A stretch of DNA of 64,000 nt from Salvelinus alpinus (Eukaryota; Chordata; Actinopteri; Salmoniformes; Salmonidae), in NCBI RefSeq assembly GCF_045679555.1, contig NC_092096.1, forward strand, positions 30,355,624 to 30,419,623, read 5' to 3'. A program made the translations under genes and the position numbers. The notes beneath the pieces are model-generated. The model made no database searches and had not been told where the DNA came from. It saw nothing but the letters and a program-made list of their open reading frames with translations. Positions 49,100 through 62,699 of this stretch are shown one piece after another; position 1 is the first letter of the stretch, and every line of letters starts with the position of its first letter.

Positions 49100-51948
49100 C
49101 CATTTTAAAGTCCATCTTCTTCTTCATTGGCTGATTGCTCCCAACGCATAGGAATCCCCACCCAGATGACTACTATAAAATGGTGGAAGCCCTCAATGGC
49201 AATGTCCATGCTAAAACGGGTTATATCCATGATGAGTCCTCTATCTCTATGACAACAGGCTCTGATATAAAGTTGCAGAAATGCCATGTGCGTCCACTTA
49301 TATCAGTGCATTCATAACAACTTCACCATTATGAAACTTCTATTCCATCAAATAGCAAATCAGCAATTACATTTTTTGTTGACACTTTCATTGATCTCCA
49401 TGCAAAAATCCCTTATTTTCATGGACATATTTTGGGCGGACTAAAACCTCTTGCGTCAACTCTTCCTGACTCTCTCAGGTAACCGACAGAGTCACACACT
49501 CCTGACACTGTGACAGAGGATGACATGAGTCACACAGCCAGCTCTCTCTCTTTCTCATTTTCAGCTTCCTCTCTTTAATTCCCTCATTCTCTCTCTCGAT
49601 CGGTCACTCTTTCATCACATCTCATGAGTAAACCCAACCCTGCCATATGCCGCAATCCCTCTAAAGAGTCATGGACACTCACGCTCAACCCCTCGCTCAG
49701 ATATGACAAGCCATTTATCATACTCATAAAGAGCTGTAGTGTTACAGTAGGCCTACGCATTGCACAGAGGACACTGTCTCCCATGAACCTCTAGGGCGGA
49801 AGAACAGAAGAGGTGATTGGGAACAGGTGTTCCAATTAATTACCGGCGGCTGCCAGCAGACCCGCCGAGTACCGAGCGTCTGCCAACGAGGAGCCACAGT
49901 GACAAGAAATGCAGCCTCACAGGGAAAACAACATTTGTTGACACACTGTGTAATCATGTGAGTAGAAGAAAAAAAATCGACCTAATAATGTTTTGATGCG
50001 CTTCCATGAGAGGGAATGAGTAGAAGTAGAAGCTGAGTAGTAGTAATATAGTATCATAAAGTAACAAGGCTTTTTGGATGGGACCCAGCTACAGACTGGG
50101 GACTGCTTACTGACTGTGCTGAATGAGCAGCAATAGAAAAGCAATTTCCTCCACTCTGATGGAGAGCTGCAAGCCTCCAAGATAATTCACCCACAGGGTT
50201 AGTTCTTCATTGCACCAATCAACCCAGGTGTCTCATCAATGCTTGATGTCTAACAAAAATCCTTTCCCTGAGTTTTTAGTTGAACAGAAAGAGACGGGCC
50301 CTAGTATAGCCTCATCATCTCTCCATTAGATTTTCAGAACTTCATCACTATTCAGCGTGGATCCTTCCTTTCTTTCCCAAGTTCCTCAGATGTGGTGACA
50401 GGGTTCTGGAAGTGGAAGATGGCTAAGGCAGTTCAGGTGAATATTCTAGATGTCCTCGTTTCTTTTTTCCCCACCCGGCTCCGTTTGAAGTTGGCTGATG
50501 GGATTGTTTTAATATTCCTCTGATCTGGGTTGATGGAAGGGTACATGTGATGTGATCCTCTCTCTACTGCTTGGAGATCAGTTTGGAAGTACCAAGCTGA
50601 CTAATGATGGACTGAGAGAAGAGGGGATACAGGGAGTGATCTGGCACAGTTACTTTATGCAACCGTCTCTGTTGTGCTGTAATCATGAAAATAACATTCA
50701 GCTGAAGGGGGAAGAGACTGTTGAATGGGACAATAGTGAGAATCTGGAAGCAGAGCGTCACAGAGAGTGGAATACTGAAATAATTGTGGAATTTAAAAGT
50801 TGTTTATAAATCTGAAAATGTCTACAGAGTGAGAGATGTGAGTGGTTGAATCTAGTTTCCAAGCTAAATGGTGGACTGTCAGTGGTTTCGTTGTCTGTGT
50901 AGGGGGGCCAGACACATCGTGTCTCTCTCTGCCTACTCTGATCTTATGTCATGATGATCAACAAGAGTGATCAGCAGGAGCTTGGTGAGCAGTGATGAAT
51001 GGCAGAGCTGTATCAGAGGGAAGGCTTTGATGCCAACTAGTGCCCATGGGGCGAGGGCAGCAGGGAACGGCTTAAAGGGCAGACGGGTCGATATCCAGCT
51101 GGTTGCCATGGAGACACACATTTTAACTCTCCAGCGGTGCCTTCCCAGCAGGAACCTATTTGACCACTACACCAGTCTCCGCACGCCGTGTCCGAGAGTT
51201 CCTGTCCATCTCACAGCAACAAGAGAGGGAGAGGCAGGAAGCGAGCGAGTAGTGTGCCGTTTCCATGGCAACCCAGGAGAGTGAGCGAGCCACGCTCGGA
51301 AAGAATATTGACTGCAGAGCTGGCAGCGAACAACGGTGAAACAGTGCATCTCTCTCTCAGCTACGCATCCTCCGAGCCGTAACCCTCATAAACAGGTCCA
51401 TGTAAACGTAATGGGTTACAGCTAGATCAACACCGCAACACAAAAATAACTTAACTACAATGCTAAACCAGAAGCTGTAACATAGACGATCTCATTAAAG
51501 AGAAGTATGTTGTTTGAACCCAGGGGAGATTGTATAAGTCACAAGTGCAGCAATGCACACAGAACGTGTCCTCATCCAGACTCCCTGGAGTATCAACCAC
51601 ACGTTCCCCGAGACCAATATACTGCGCTAGGTTTATCAGATAACAACCTCTGTTGTTGTGCTGCTCGGCGAGTGCCGAAGCCATTTGATGTCCTCACAAC
51701 ACAGACCTCATTTGTACAAGTTTTTTTTGCCCACAGTTTTGGCAGGGCTCGCTTTGAAAGAAACACTCTGGCAACATCATTAGCCGTTTCTTTCACAGCG
51801 GGAACATTGTTCCTCAAAACCAGCTCAGCTCGGTACTACCAGTCCTTTAGATGTTGCACCAATTAATAAAAATGTCTTGTCTTAAAGAGATCCAAATCCC
51901 TTTAAATATACACACTGGCCCCATTTCACATACAATTGGTGCTAATTT
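49100..51948. other. Gene-free stretch, probable lhfpl3 intron
   Basis: No exon with matching splice sites or a recognisable protein was found. Repeats are sparse here compared with the rest of the window. Confidence 0.5.
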
Positions 51949-52205
51949 CCCACTGGATACAGCGGGAAATTTAGTTTTGATTTACATTTGGTTGAGTTGT
52001 CAACTAATGTAAATTTAACGTGAAATCAAAAAATGTCACTGGTTCTAGGTTAAAAGTTAGTTGAAAAAAATATGAAATGCCCTTACCTTGATGACTTTTT
52101 GCAAATCCAATCGGTTTTCCGCATTGATTCAACGTCACACCAATGATTTTGATTCATTGAAATGACATGGGAACAACATTGATTCAACCAGTTTTTGCCC
52201 AGTGG
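51949..52205. mobile_element. Salmonid MITE-like repeat
   Basis: The right end ATTGATTCAACCAGTTTTTG then CCCAGTGG is a phrase I recall from a common salmonid repeat, and the left end begins CCCACTGG. Only about eight terminal bases are inverted, and the copy is diverged. Confidence 0.5.
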
Positions 52206-53769
52206 CTATTTTCCCATTCACATGGCTGCACTTGCCTTCCTTCACTGTAATTACTGTTCGGGGCAATTCCCCAAGGGGTGTTAGTGCTTAACAATGACAG
52301 GGTGCTCCAGGAAAAACATCCCCGCTGGTCGTTTATTAGACCCCTATGCCAGGTCCTGTGGCTGGCTAGCAATAGGCTGTCATGTTCCCCTTCAACTCTG
52401 GGGTCAGCTGACCACCTACATCTTCACAGGCTGCTTCTCCCAGACGGGGAGAGACTTGGTGTTAGCTAGGGTAATACATGCTGGAGGCACGGCAATATGC
52501 CAGCCAAGCCCAGGAAAACCCAATCCATTATGATGCATTGATTGATGAGCAGATTAAAATGATGAAGTGCTGAGAGATGATGAGGTGGCCATGTGAGGAG
52601 AACATGGAGAATGAGATTGCCCTCAGGGCTTGGGTTTTGGTTTACAGTTGAAAGAGGTGGTCGAAACAATGACTGATTGATTAGCCATGGGTCAGGAGGA
52701 GCAGGGGAGGAAGAGAGAGACCGGATGAGTAGGATGAGGCGTACGCTCTCCAACACAGCGGATGGCTGCCCAGGTCCAGCACATCAAAGGATTTGCCCTG
52801 TCCTCCTTTGATTGGTGTGGAAACTTAAAATGGATGCCACAGGCGAGGACTGAGAAGTAATGAATAAAAAAGTTAAAGGTCTCTGAAAACTTTGGCCAGT
52901 ACGAGACGAGTCACCACTGCCCACACAGTCAGATATCAAGCACAGTCTCTTAAAGATGAGCAGTTTACAGGTGGCGTTGTTGTTTTCTAGACCTGAGTAA
53001 CTGGGCCAAGTAGTTTTACCCTCGCTGCATCTCATTCATTCACCATTAATCCCCCAACAACAGAACCCAACAATGACAGCCAGGTGTCATAACCAGCCGG
53101 TTGGAGAGACTGATCATGACAGAAACAGGAACTGCGCGACAGTCTCTTAACAAAGCAAACTCAGACACACCAACATCACACATGCTGCTGCTGCTGCTGC
53201 TGCTGTCTCGCTGCTTTTTTAATGGTTCACCATGCCCCTGTCCCTCCCTCCCTCCTTCCCTTCCTCTCTCCAGAAGAGGGGGATAAATCAAACCCCTGTC
53301 TCCTTTGCTTGGCTCTGGTGATCCAGGAGATAAACAGAGTTTGGAAATCTATAAAGCCAACTCCTCTGAACGCTGGCTGGGACATAGAGACTGGAGGAGA
53401 CATGGGGGTCAATACATCTATAGCCTATCACTACTTAGACTACAACAACACTGTCTGGACTGATGGATCAAACAGAGATTTTATCTAACAGGTTGAGAGC
53501 AGAATGTTTGGTGGTGAGAAGAGTTCACCATGCTGTATGCTAGATGTGCTTGTCATAGTTTATCAACATGGCCAATACAAGTCAATGTTAACGGAGAGCT
53601 TCATAGCCCTCATTTTAAGGTGTTGAAGCCTCCTCAAGAATATCCAGCATAAGAAACAGATCTTGTTCACACCTGTTTTCATGTGTGTGTCTTGTGGTTT
53701 GTTTGTTGGGACATGTAGGCCAAGGTCAGAGTTTTTAACAATAATGATCTCATTTTCAATCAGAACACA
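52206..53769. other. Gene-free stretch, probable lhfpl3 intron
   Basis: A short (CTG)7 run lies near 53183-53205. Nothing else recognised. Confidence 0.5.
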
Positions 53770-56480
53770 ATCAAGTCAAATCCCATTTTATTTGACACAC
53801 ACGCCGAATACTACAGATGTAGACCTTACAGTGAAATGCTTACTTACAAGCCCTTAACCAACAACTCAGTTTTAAGAAAAAAAGTATTTACTAAAATAAA
53901 CAAGAGTAAAAAATAAATAAAATAACAAATAACTAAGGAGCAACAATAAAATAACAGTAGTCGAAGCTAAAGGGTACCGGTTAGTCGAGGTAATTGAGGT
54001 AATATGTACATGTAGGTAGAGGTAAAGCGAATATGCATAGATAATAAACAGAGTAGCAGCAGTGTAAAATAGGGGGGGGGGGGGGGGCAATGCAAGTAGT
54101 CTGGGTAGCCATTTGATTAGAGGTTCAGTAGTCTTATGGCTTGGGGGTAGAAGCTGATTAGAAGCCTCTTGTACCTAGACTTGGCGCTCCGGTACCGCTA
54201 GCCGTGTGGTAGCAGAGAGAACAGTCTATGACTAGGGTGGCTGTAGTCTTTGACAATTTTTTGGGCCTTCCTCTGACACTGCCTGGTATAGAGGTCCTGG
54301 ATGGCAGGAAGCTTGGCCCCAGTGATGTACTGGGCCGTACGCACTACCCCCTGTAGTGCCTTGCGGTCGGAGGCCGAGCAGTTGCCATACTAGGCGGTGA
54401 TGCAACCAGTCAGAATGCTCTCGATGGTGCAGCTGTAGAACATTTTGAGGATCTGAGGACCCATGTCAAATCTTTTCAGTCTCCTGAGAGGGAATAGCTG
54501 TTGTCGTCCCCTCTTCACGGCTGTCTTGGTGTGTTTGGACCGTGATAGTTTGTTGGTGATGTGGACACCAAGGAACTTGAAGCTCTCAACCTGCTCCACT
54601 ACAGCCCCGTCGATGAGAATGGGAGAGTGCTCGGTCCTCCTTTTTCTGTATGCAAATTGGAGTGGTCTAGGGTTTCTGGGATAATGGTGTTGATGTTAGC
54701 CATGACCAGCCTTTCAAAGCACTTCATGGCTACAGACGTGAGTGCTACAGATCGGTAGTCATGGCAGATTACCTTGGTGTTTTTGGGCACAGGGACTATG
54801 GTGGTCTGCTTGAAACATGTTGGTATTACAGACTCGGTCAGGGACAGGTTGAAAATGTCAGTGAAGACACTTGCCAGGTGGCATGCTCGGAGTACATGTC
54901 CTCGTAATCAGTCTGGCCCTGTGGCCTTGTGAATGTTGACCTATTTACTCACATCGGCTACGGAGAGTGTGATCACACAGTCGCGGGAACAACTGATGCT
55001 CTCATGCATGCTTCAGTGTTACTTGCCTCAAAGAGAGCACATAAGTTATTTAGCTCATCTGGTTGGCTTGTGTCACTGGGTAGCTCGTGGCTGTGCTTCC
55101 CTTTGTAGTCTGTGTCGGAGCCGGTGTAGTACGATTCGATCTTAATCCTGTATTGACGCTTTGCCTGTTTGATGGTTCGTCGGAGGGAAAAGCGGGATTT
55201 CTTATAAGCGTCCGGGTTAGAGTCCCGCTCCTTGAAAGTGACAGCTCTACACTTTAGCTCAGTGCGGATGTTGCATGGCTTCGGGTATGTACGTACGGTC
55301 ACTGTGGGGACGACGTCATCGATGCCCTTATTGATGAAGCCAGTGACTGATGTGGTGTACTCCTCAATGCCATCGGAAGAATCCCGGAACATATTCCAGT
55401 CTGTGCTAGCAAAACAGTCCTGTAGCTTAGCATCTGCGTCATCTGACCACTTCCTTATTGAGCGAGTCAATGGTGTTTCCTGCTTTAGTTTTAGCTTGTA
55501 AGCAGGAATCAGGAGGATAGAGTTATGGTCAGATTTGCCAAATGGAGGGCGAAGGAGAGATTTGTATGTGTCTCTGTGTGTGGAGTAAAGGTGGTCTAGA
55601 GTTTTTTTCCCCTCTGGTTGCACATTTAACATGCTGGTAGAAATGAGGTAAAACAAATTTAAGTTTCCCTGCATTAAAGTCCCCGGACACTAGGAGTGCC
55701 GCCTCTGGATGAGCATTTTCTTGTTTGCTTATGGCCTTATACAGCTCGTTGAGTGCCGTCTTAGTGTCAGCATCGGTTTGTGGTGGTAAATAGACAGCTA
55801 TGAAAAATATAGATGAAAACTCTTGGTAAATAGTGTGGTCTACAGCTTATCATGAGATACTCTACCTCAGGGGAGCAAAACCTGAAGACTTCCCTAATAT
55901 TAGATTTCGTGCACCAGCTGTTATTTACAAATAGACACAGACCGCACCCCTTGTCTTACCGGAGGCAGCTGTTCTATCTTGCCGATGGACTGAAAACCCA
56001 GCCAGCTGTATGTTATCCATGTCGTCATTCAGCCACCACTTGGTGAAACATAAGATATTACAGTTTTTAATGTCCCATTGGTAGGATAGTCTTGATCGGA
56101 GCTCATCCATTTTGTTATCCAATGATTGCACGTTGGCTAATAGGACTGATGGTAGAGGGGGATTACTCACTCACCGTCGGATCCTTGCAAAGCACCTCGA
56201 CCTACGTCCCCGATATCTCCGTCTCTTCTTCATGCGAATGATGGGGATTTGGGCCTTGTCAGGTGTCTGAAGTAAATCCTTTGTGTCCGACTCGTTAAAG
56301 AAAAAATCTTTGTCCAGTACGAGGTGAGTAATCGCTGTCCTGATATCCAGAAGCTCTTTTTGATCATAAGAAACAGTGGCAGAAACATTATGTCGAAAAT
56401 AAGTTACAAATAATGAGAAAAAGCACACACAATAGGTTGGGAGCCTGTAAAACGGCAGCCATCTCCTCCGGCGCCATCAT
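53770..56480 (-). mobile_element. CR1/Rex1-like LINE, near full-length, RT core deleted
   Basis: On the minus strand, a 5' region near 56470-56170 encodes a Lys/Arg-rich leader (MKKRRRYRGRR). The endonuclease start follows (LLANVQSLDNKMDELRSRL, 56170-55925), then KSDHNSILLIPAY and the linker, then the RT remnant. Near 54652 the sequence jumps from the thumb (FKFLGVHITNKL) directly to the segment before the RT palm; the roughly 510 bp holding the YSSAF and FADD motifs in the 20241 copy are absent. Stops are frequent. Inactive. Confidence 0.85.
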
Positions 56481-57760
56481 GTCTTTATCTGTAGTTAATT
56501 GTTACTCTTTTGCCTCTGGTCATAATTAAACAACTATAAACTGTCATTATTTCTTAATTATGAAGTCAGGAAGGGAAATGCTTGTTCAGGACTGGGTTTT
56601 TTACAAGAAAGCTGACAGGGAGAGAGAAGAGAGGTCTCTATAGACCTTCTCACCTGTGGTTGAGCAGTGAGATGCAGCTTGCTGGAATGGGCTGCAGCAT
56701 TGTGTTTGAGTTCATGTGATTCAAAAGAGCAACTGAGTTTATTTTCTACCTGCTATCCCCTGCTTACAGCAGATATGAATGTATTTGCACGACTCATGAT
56801 TGCATTTAATCTAAAACTGCTCCCACAGGGCAACTTGAAATACCAAACACCTTCAAAGCCTTTCATTCATATTTGACGCAACTATAATTTATTCACAAAC
56901 CAGAGTTACGCAGTGTTATTGATATGGCTCATGCATGTCTATGCATTCAAGGATTCAAGATGCTTCAACACATTCTACAAGGTCATGTATTTAGCATTTC
57001 GGCACGCTGCATTTTTTTTTACAGATAAACAATTCTGACAGTGAGATCTCAATTGTGAATGCTCTCACTGCTAAGGTTCACAGACCTGGGGGAAATTCAA
57101 CCCAGAGAAAGTCACTCAATTGTGGCTCTATAGAGAGCCTTGTTGTGACCCTTAGATACACCAAAGTTAAAGTCATGTCTTACACATGCATGTAAACATT
57201 AAGTACACAATTCTGAAACTAAATGCCCTGATTTCTAGTCTTATCTTTAGCGGGTGGTGTTTGCAGCAGATCGTTTCCATGGTTATTTGACGTTCTGAGG
57301 TTATCTTGTTTCAGGTTGTCTGCTGTCTGACTGCATTAGGGAATCTCCCAAAGTGGGCCCTGGGCATGTGAGAGGTCGGTCGCAGTTATGAGAATACATC
57401 TATCATCACACAGTATTTTTTGGGGGGGTCGTTGGATGATGATTTGTGTCACGGGAGGATGGTCAATTTCTCATTTGGGTGTCGCGCTGAAAAGGTTTAA
57501 GAACCCCTGCTGTAGAATATTAAGTTGTTGATATGTAGATCTCTAAGCGCTGGGGAGGATGAGCTTGACAGGGCCAGAGCTGCAATCAGGACCTCAGAGT
57601 CTGCTCCTTCTCTGTAGCAGCACTAATGACCTCTATGGAACCAGTGTAATCAATTCTTAATGAACCGTGGAAAGACTTCTGTCTGTCACTTGGCATGTCT
57701 ACTGCTGCCATCTTAAAACCTACACCACCACCACCCACTAGCACCAGCCACTATCTCCCA
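56481..57760. other. Gene-free stretch with a hAT-type terminus
   Basis: Near 57420-57513 the sequence ends in GGTTTAAGAACCCCTG, a hAT-like right end; no left end was found. Nothing else recognised. Confidence 0.45.
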
Positions 57761-57970
57761 TGCAGTGTTTCCCCTAGGATTTCTTTCACCAGTGGTGGCA
57801 GAGGTAGCGGGGTTTTCCTGGGGCATACATCTATAAATCTATTAATAGGGTTGGATACACTTCCATTACAACCTAGCTAGCTAGTTACCTTGGATGTTGA
57901 AACGTGTCACTCTGATCTTAAAAGCGCGTCTCGGCAGACATTTGGTGCACCACTGCTAAATGAATGTAGG
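57761..57970. mobile_element. hAT-type element fragment
   Basis: The left end CAGTGTTTCCCCTAGGATTT followed by CACCAGTGGTGGCAGAGG matches a common salmonid hAT-type end. The right boundary is unclear. Confidence 0.5.
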
Positions 57971-58109
57971 ACAAGCACTGACATTTGATGTTCTTGTCAA
58001 TGCTGTGTCGTGTCTGAACTATCATTAAATGTGAAGACTTATTTACATAAAATCAGATCTCTAGATTTATTTATTATGTGATTAAACTAATCATGTAAAC
58101 ATTAATTAA

Positions 58110-59925
58110 TTAGGAAGACGAGGCACCACGGGAAAATGTTTAGAGTTACAGAGTTATAATTTTAATATATATAATATATATATATCTGATCAATTAGTCT
58201 TCTATTAATGAATTATTACCTCATCAGTTCTCATTACTGAACGTCGCAAACCCTTAGATATCTGCACGAACCCTAGTTTCCATAATGAATCATCAATATA
58301 CAAATTGGCTTAATTATTTATTTACTAACTAACTAATCACAGAAATACATAACAAACAAACAGTAGATATTGGTTACCAACAATGATAGAAAAGTCCCTA
58401 GTGGGCTAAGCAGATATGACGGTTTGGTAGACAAAGGAAAGGGGTGGGGATTGATAGAGCAGGAAAGACAAAAGGGATTCACTACACACAGTGGATAATT
58501 ATAATAATTGAAATGCTAGTCCTTTGCACATGAACGGCCGCTCATTCGAGAATAATTGAAATGTATATATTTACGCCCGTATGTCGTTGTTGTCTTCTCT
58601 GTTGGAATCCTCAATTGTCCTGTAGAGTTCATCAGAGTCTCTGGTTAACTTTCCCAGAAGTTACAATGTCTTTCGTGGTTGTAGGTGTTTAGAATGAATA
58701 CTTCAGAGTACCATTCGGAAATGTTCTCATAGAATAGATGCTTCGAGGGTTGTCGGTATTCTCGTTCTAGGTTTACGTAATTTCTAGCTGCAGACTAGTA
58801 ATCATGCGTCTAAGATTTGCTCTTATTCTGTAGTGATTGATAGTCTCAGAGTTTAACCATTTCCAGCCGTGTAGCCAAAACTACAGCTGCATGGTCTCCG
58901 TGACCTACAGAATTGTAGCCATTCCAACGTGGGGACTCTCTCCCGGCGTTCTCTGACTTGTCCTTTGGTAGAGTTGTAGTTTAAACCATTTCACATGAAG
59001 CGTCAGCTGCATGTTCTCTAGTCTAATGTGAATTTCGTCAGGAGTGGGTTTTACACACTTCAGAGAAAAGGGCGGTCCATGACGCCAACGTAATGTCTAT
59101 GCTCACGTGGGCGTGGTTACTGACTTGGTTAACTTGATATGAAAACCCATATTTTCTCATTGAGAAGGTTAACATTATGTTACATCTTTTCGCAAATAGT
59201 TTCATGTTTAAACACATACGTTTCACAAAATTTTGATGTAAACCTGACGGCTGGGAAATGTACACCTTAAGAGATACAGTTATGTGTGTTTCCTGTCCTT
59301 GTCACGTTCTGACCTTAGTTTTTTTGTTATTTCTTTGTTTTAGTATGGTCAGGGCGTGAGTTGGGTGGGTTATCTATGTTTGTTTTTCTATGTTGAGTTT
59401 TTCGTTTGGCCTGATATGGTTCTCAATCAGAGGCAGGTGTTAGTCATTGTCTCTGATTGGGAACCATATTTAGGGAGCTTGTTTTCTATTGTGTTTTGTG
59501 GGTGGTTGTCTTCCGTGTCTGTGTGTTCCACACGGAACTGTTTCGGTTTGTTATTTCACTTGGCGTTTATTGTTTTGTTTCTGTGTTCGTTTGTTTCATT
59601 AAAATATATTATGGACACATACCACGCTACGCATTGGTCTGACATTTCTTACTCCTCCTCAGATGAGGAGGAGGACAGCCGTTACAGTCCTTCATGAGAT
59701 CACGAAATGAAACACACTTGTTATAACTGTCCCTTAAGTGTCCACGGACCATTCCCACATTCTCAAAGGTAGAAATATTGTTTAATACTCCCATTTTGGC
59801 GATTAGGAGTTTTGACAAGAGGAGTTCTTTGTTCTCTCTCCCTCAATACTCTCTCAATACTGCATGTCTAAAGGGGGAGAGGGTCCCTTCCAGCAATTTA
59901 CGACCTGTCGTTAAGTCATAAAACT
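58110..59925. repeat. High-copy A/T-rich repeat, host of a nested LTR
   Basis: I recognise this A/T-rich block (CTGATCAATTAGTCTTCTAT; CTTAAGTGTCCACGGACC) from salmonid genomes but cannot name its class. It continues on both sides of the solo LTR at 59300-59686. No coding frame. Confidence 0.45.
59300..59686 (+). mobile_element. Solo LTR 2 (387 bp) with 5-bp target duplication
   Basis: The element starts TGTCACGTTCTGACC and ends AGCCGTTACA. GTCCT precedes (59295-59299) and follows it (59687-59691), a perfect 5-bp duplication. A poly(A)-type ATTAAAATAT occurs near 59600. It shares terminal motifs with the LTR at 48798 but little interior sequence. A short open frame inside it is not a gene. 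Confidence 0.9.
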
Positions 59926-59926
59926 G

Positions 59927-61774
<1,848 letters not shown>

Positions 61775-62212
61775 AGGGGGGAGGGGGGGCTATAATCCTC
61801 CCCCCAGGGCACGTCATGACAGTTGTATTATAGGTTTATTTCAGCACATACTGTTTGACTAGCTGCAGTAAGACAAACATAAAAATTACAAGTCAATTGG
61901 GTCAACTTATTTTTACACACTACTGCAGTAGATGATAGCTACTCTACAGGTGACCTAAAATTACGTTTTACATGTGGCATAAACCCATCTGCTTTAAATA
62001 AGTCAGCTTCTCTCACTATGATCAGTGATAGCTGAGTTGTATCAGAGAGAGAATGGAGAGAGAAAGTGAGAGACAGGCAGTATTTTCTCTTCTTGGGAGA
62101 AGCTTATGCTCCTTGAGATTATCACTTTCCCCTGCTGAGGGATTTGTCACTGATCCCTTGTGCAGTGGTGGGTAGCCTAGCTATTTAGTGACGGTCTCTT
62201 GGGGACGGATGA
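61775..62212. other. Gene-free stretch between the LINE and MITE B
   Basis: Short G- and C-rich runs near 61776-61805; otherwise nothing recognised. Confidence 0.5.
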
Positions 62213-62479
62213 TACATATATAGGATCTTAATTTGATCACCCTGTTGCAGGAGAACTTAACTGAAATGCAGGAAATGTAAAACTTCTGGTTTATTTGAGG
62301 TTTATTAAAAGCCTTCTGAAGTTTGTCATTTCCATTTTAGATTTGTACCTACAAAAATGTATCAACTCCTACAAAAATGTCCATTAATTATAATACACAT
62401 AATAATTCCAATTTCCTGTTGCTGCAGGATTCTTTTCCTGCTGTAGCATGCTGGCTCAAATTAAGATCCTACATCTGTA
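62213..62479. mobile_element. MITE, family B copy 2
   Basis: The left end TACATATATAGGATCTTAA and the right end TTAAGATCCTACATCTGTA are inverted repeats with two differences, and the next bases TTTGATCA also pair in part. Same family as 41474-41734. Confidence 0.82.
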
Positions 62480-62672
62480 CTGTAGCAGACTGAGCAAGAT
62501 CTCTATTGCAGAGTAGAACATTTGCAGAGTAGAGCATTCGTAGATTGCTCATTATACCCAAGATTACCCAGGTAGTGCTGGAAAATACTGTGCACGCATA
62601 ACTCCTGAAGGATAACTGTCAAATGTGTAGGAATACACAGACAATGCTGCATACAGCTGCACACACTTACAC

Positions 62673-62686
62673 CCCCCCCCCCCCCC
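62673..62686. repeat. poly-C tract and (CA) run
   Basis: About 14 C followed by CA repeats, next to the start of the Tc1 element. Confidence 0.85.
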
Positions 62687-62699
62687 ACACACACACAGT

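Noticed and set aside
50390..51400. Short frames of 60-105 codons as small genes
   Set aside because: No splice sites, no family similarity, and lengths expected by chance.
59356..59697. 113-codon hydrophobic frame
   Set aside because: It lies inside the solo LTR and extends past its end; no signal or family similarity.
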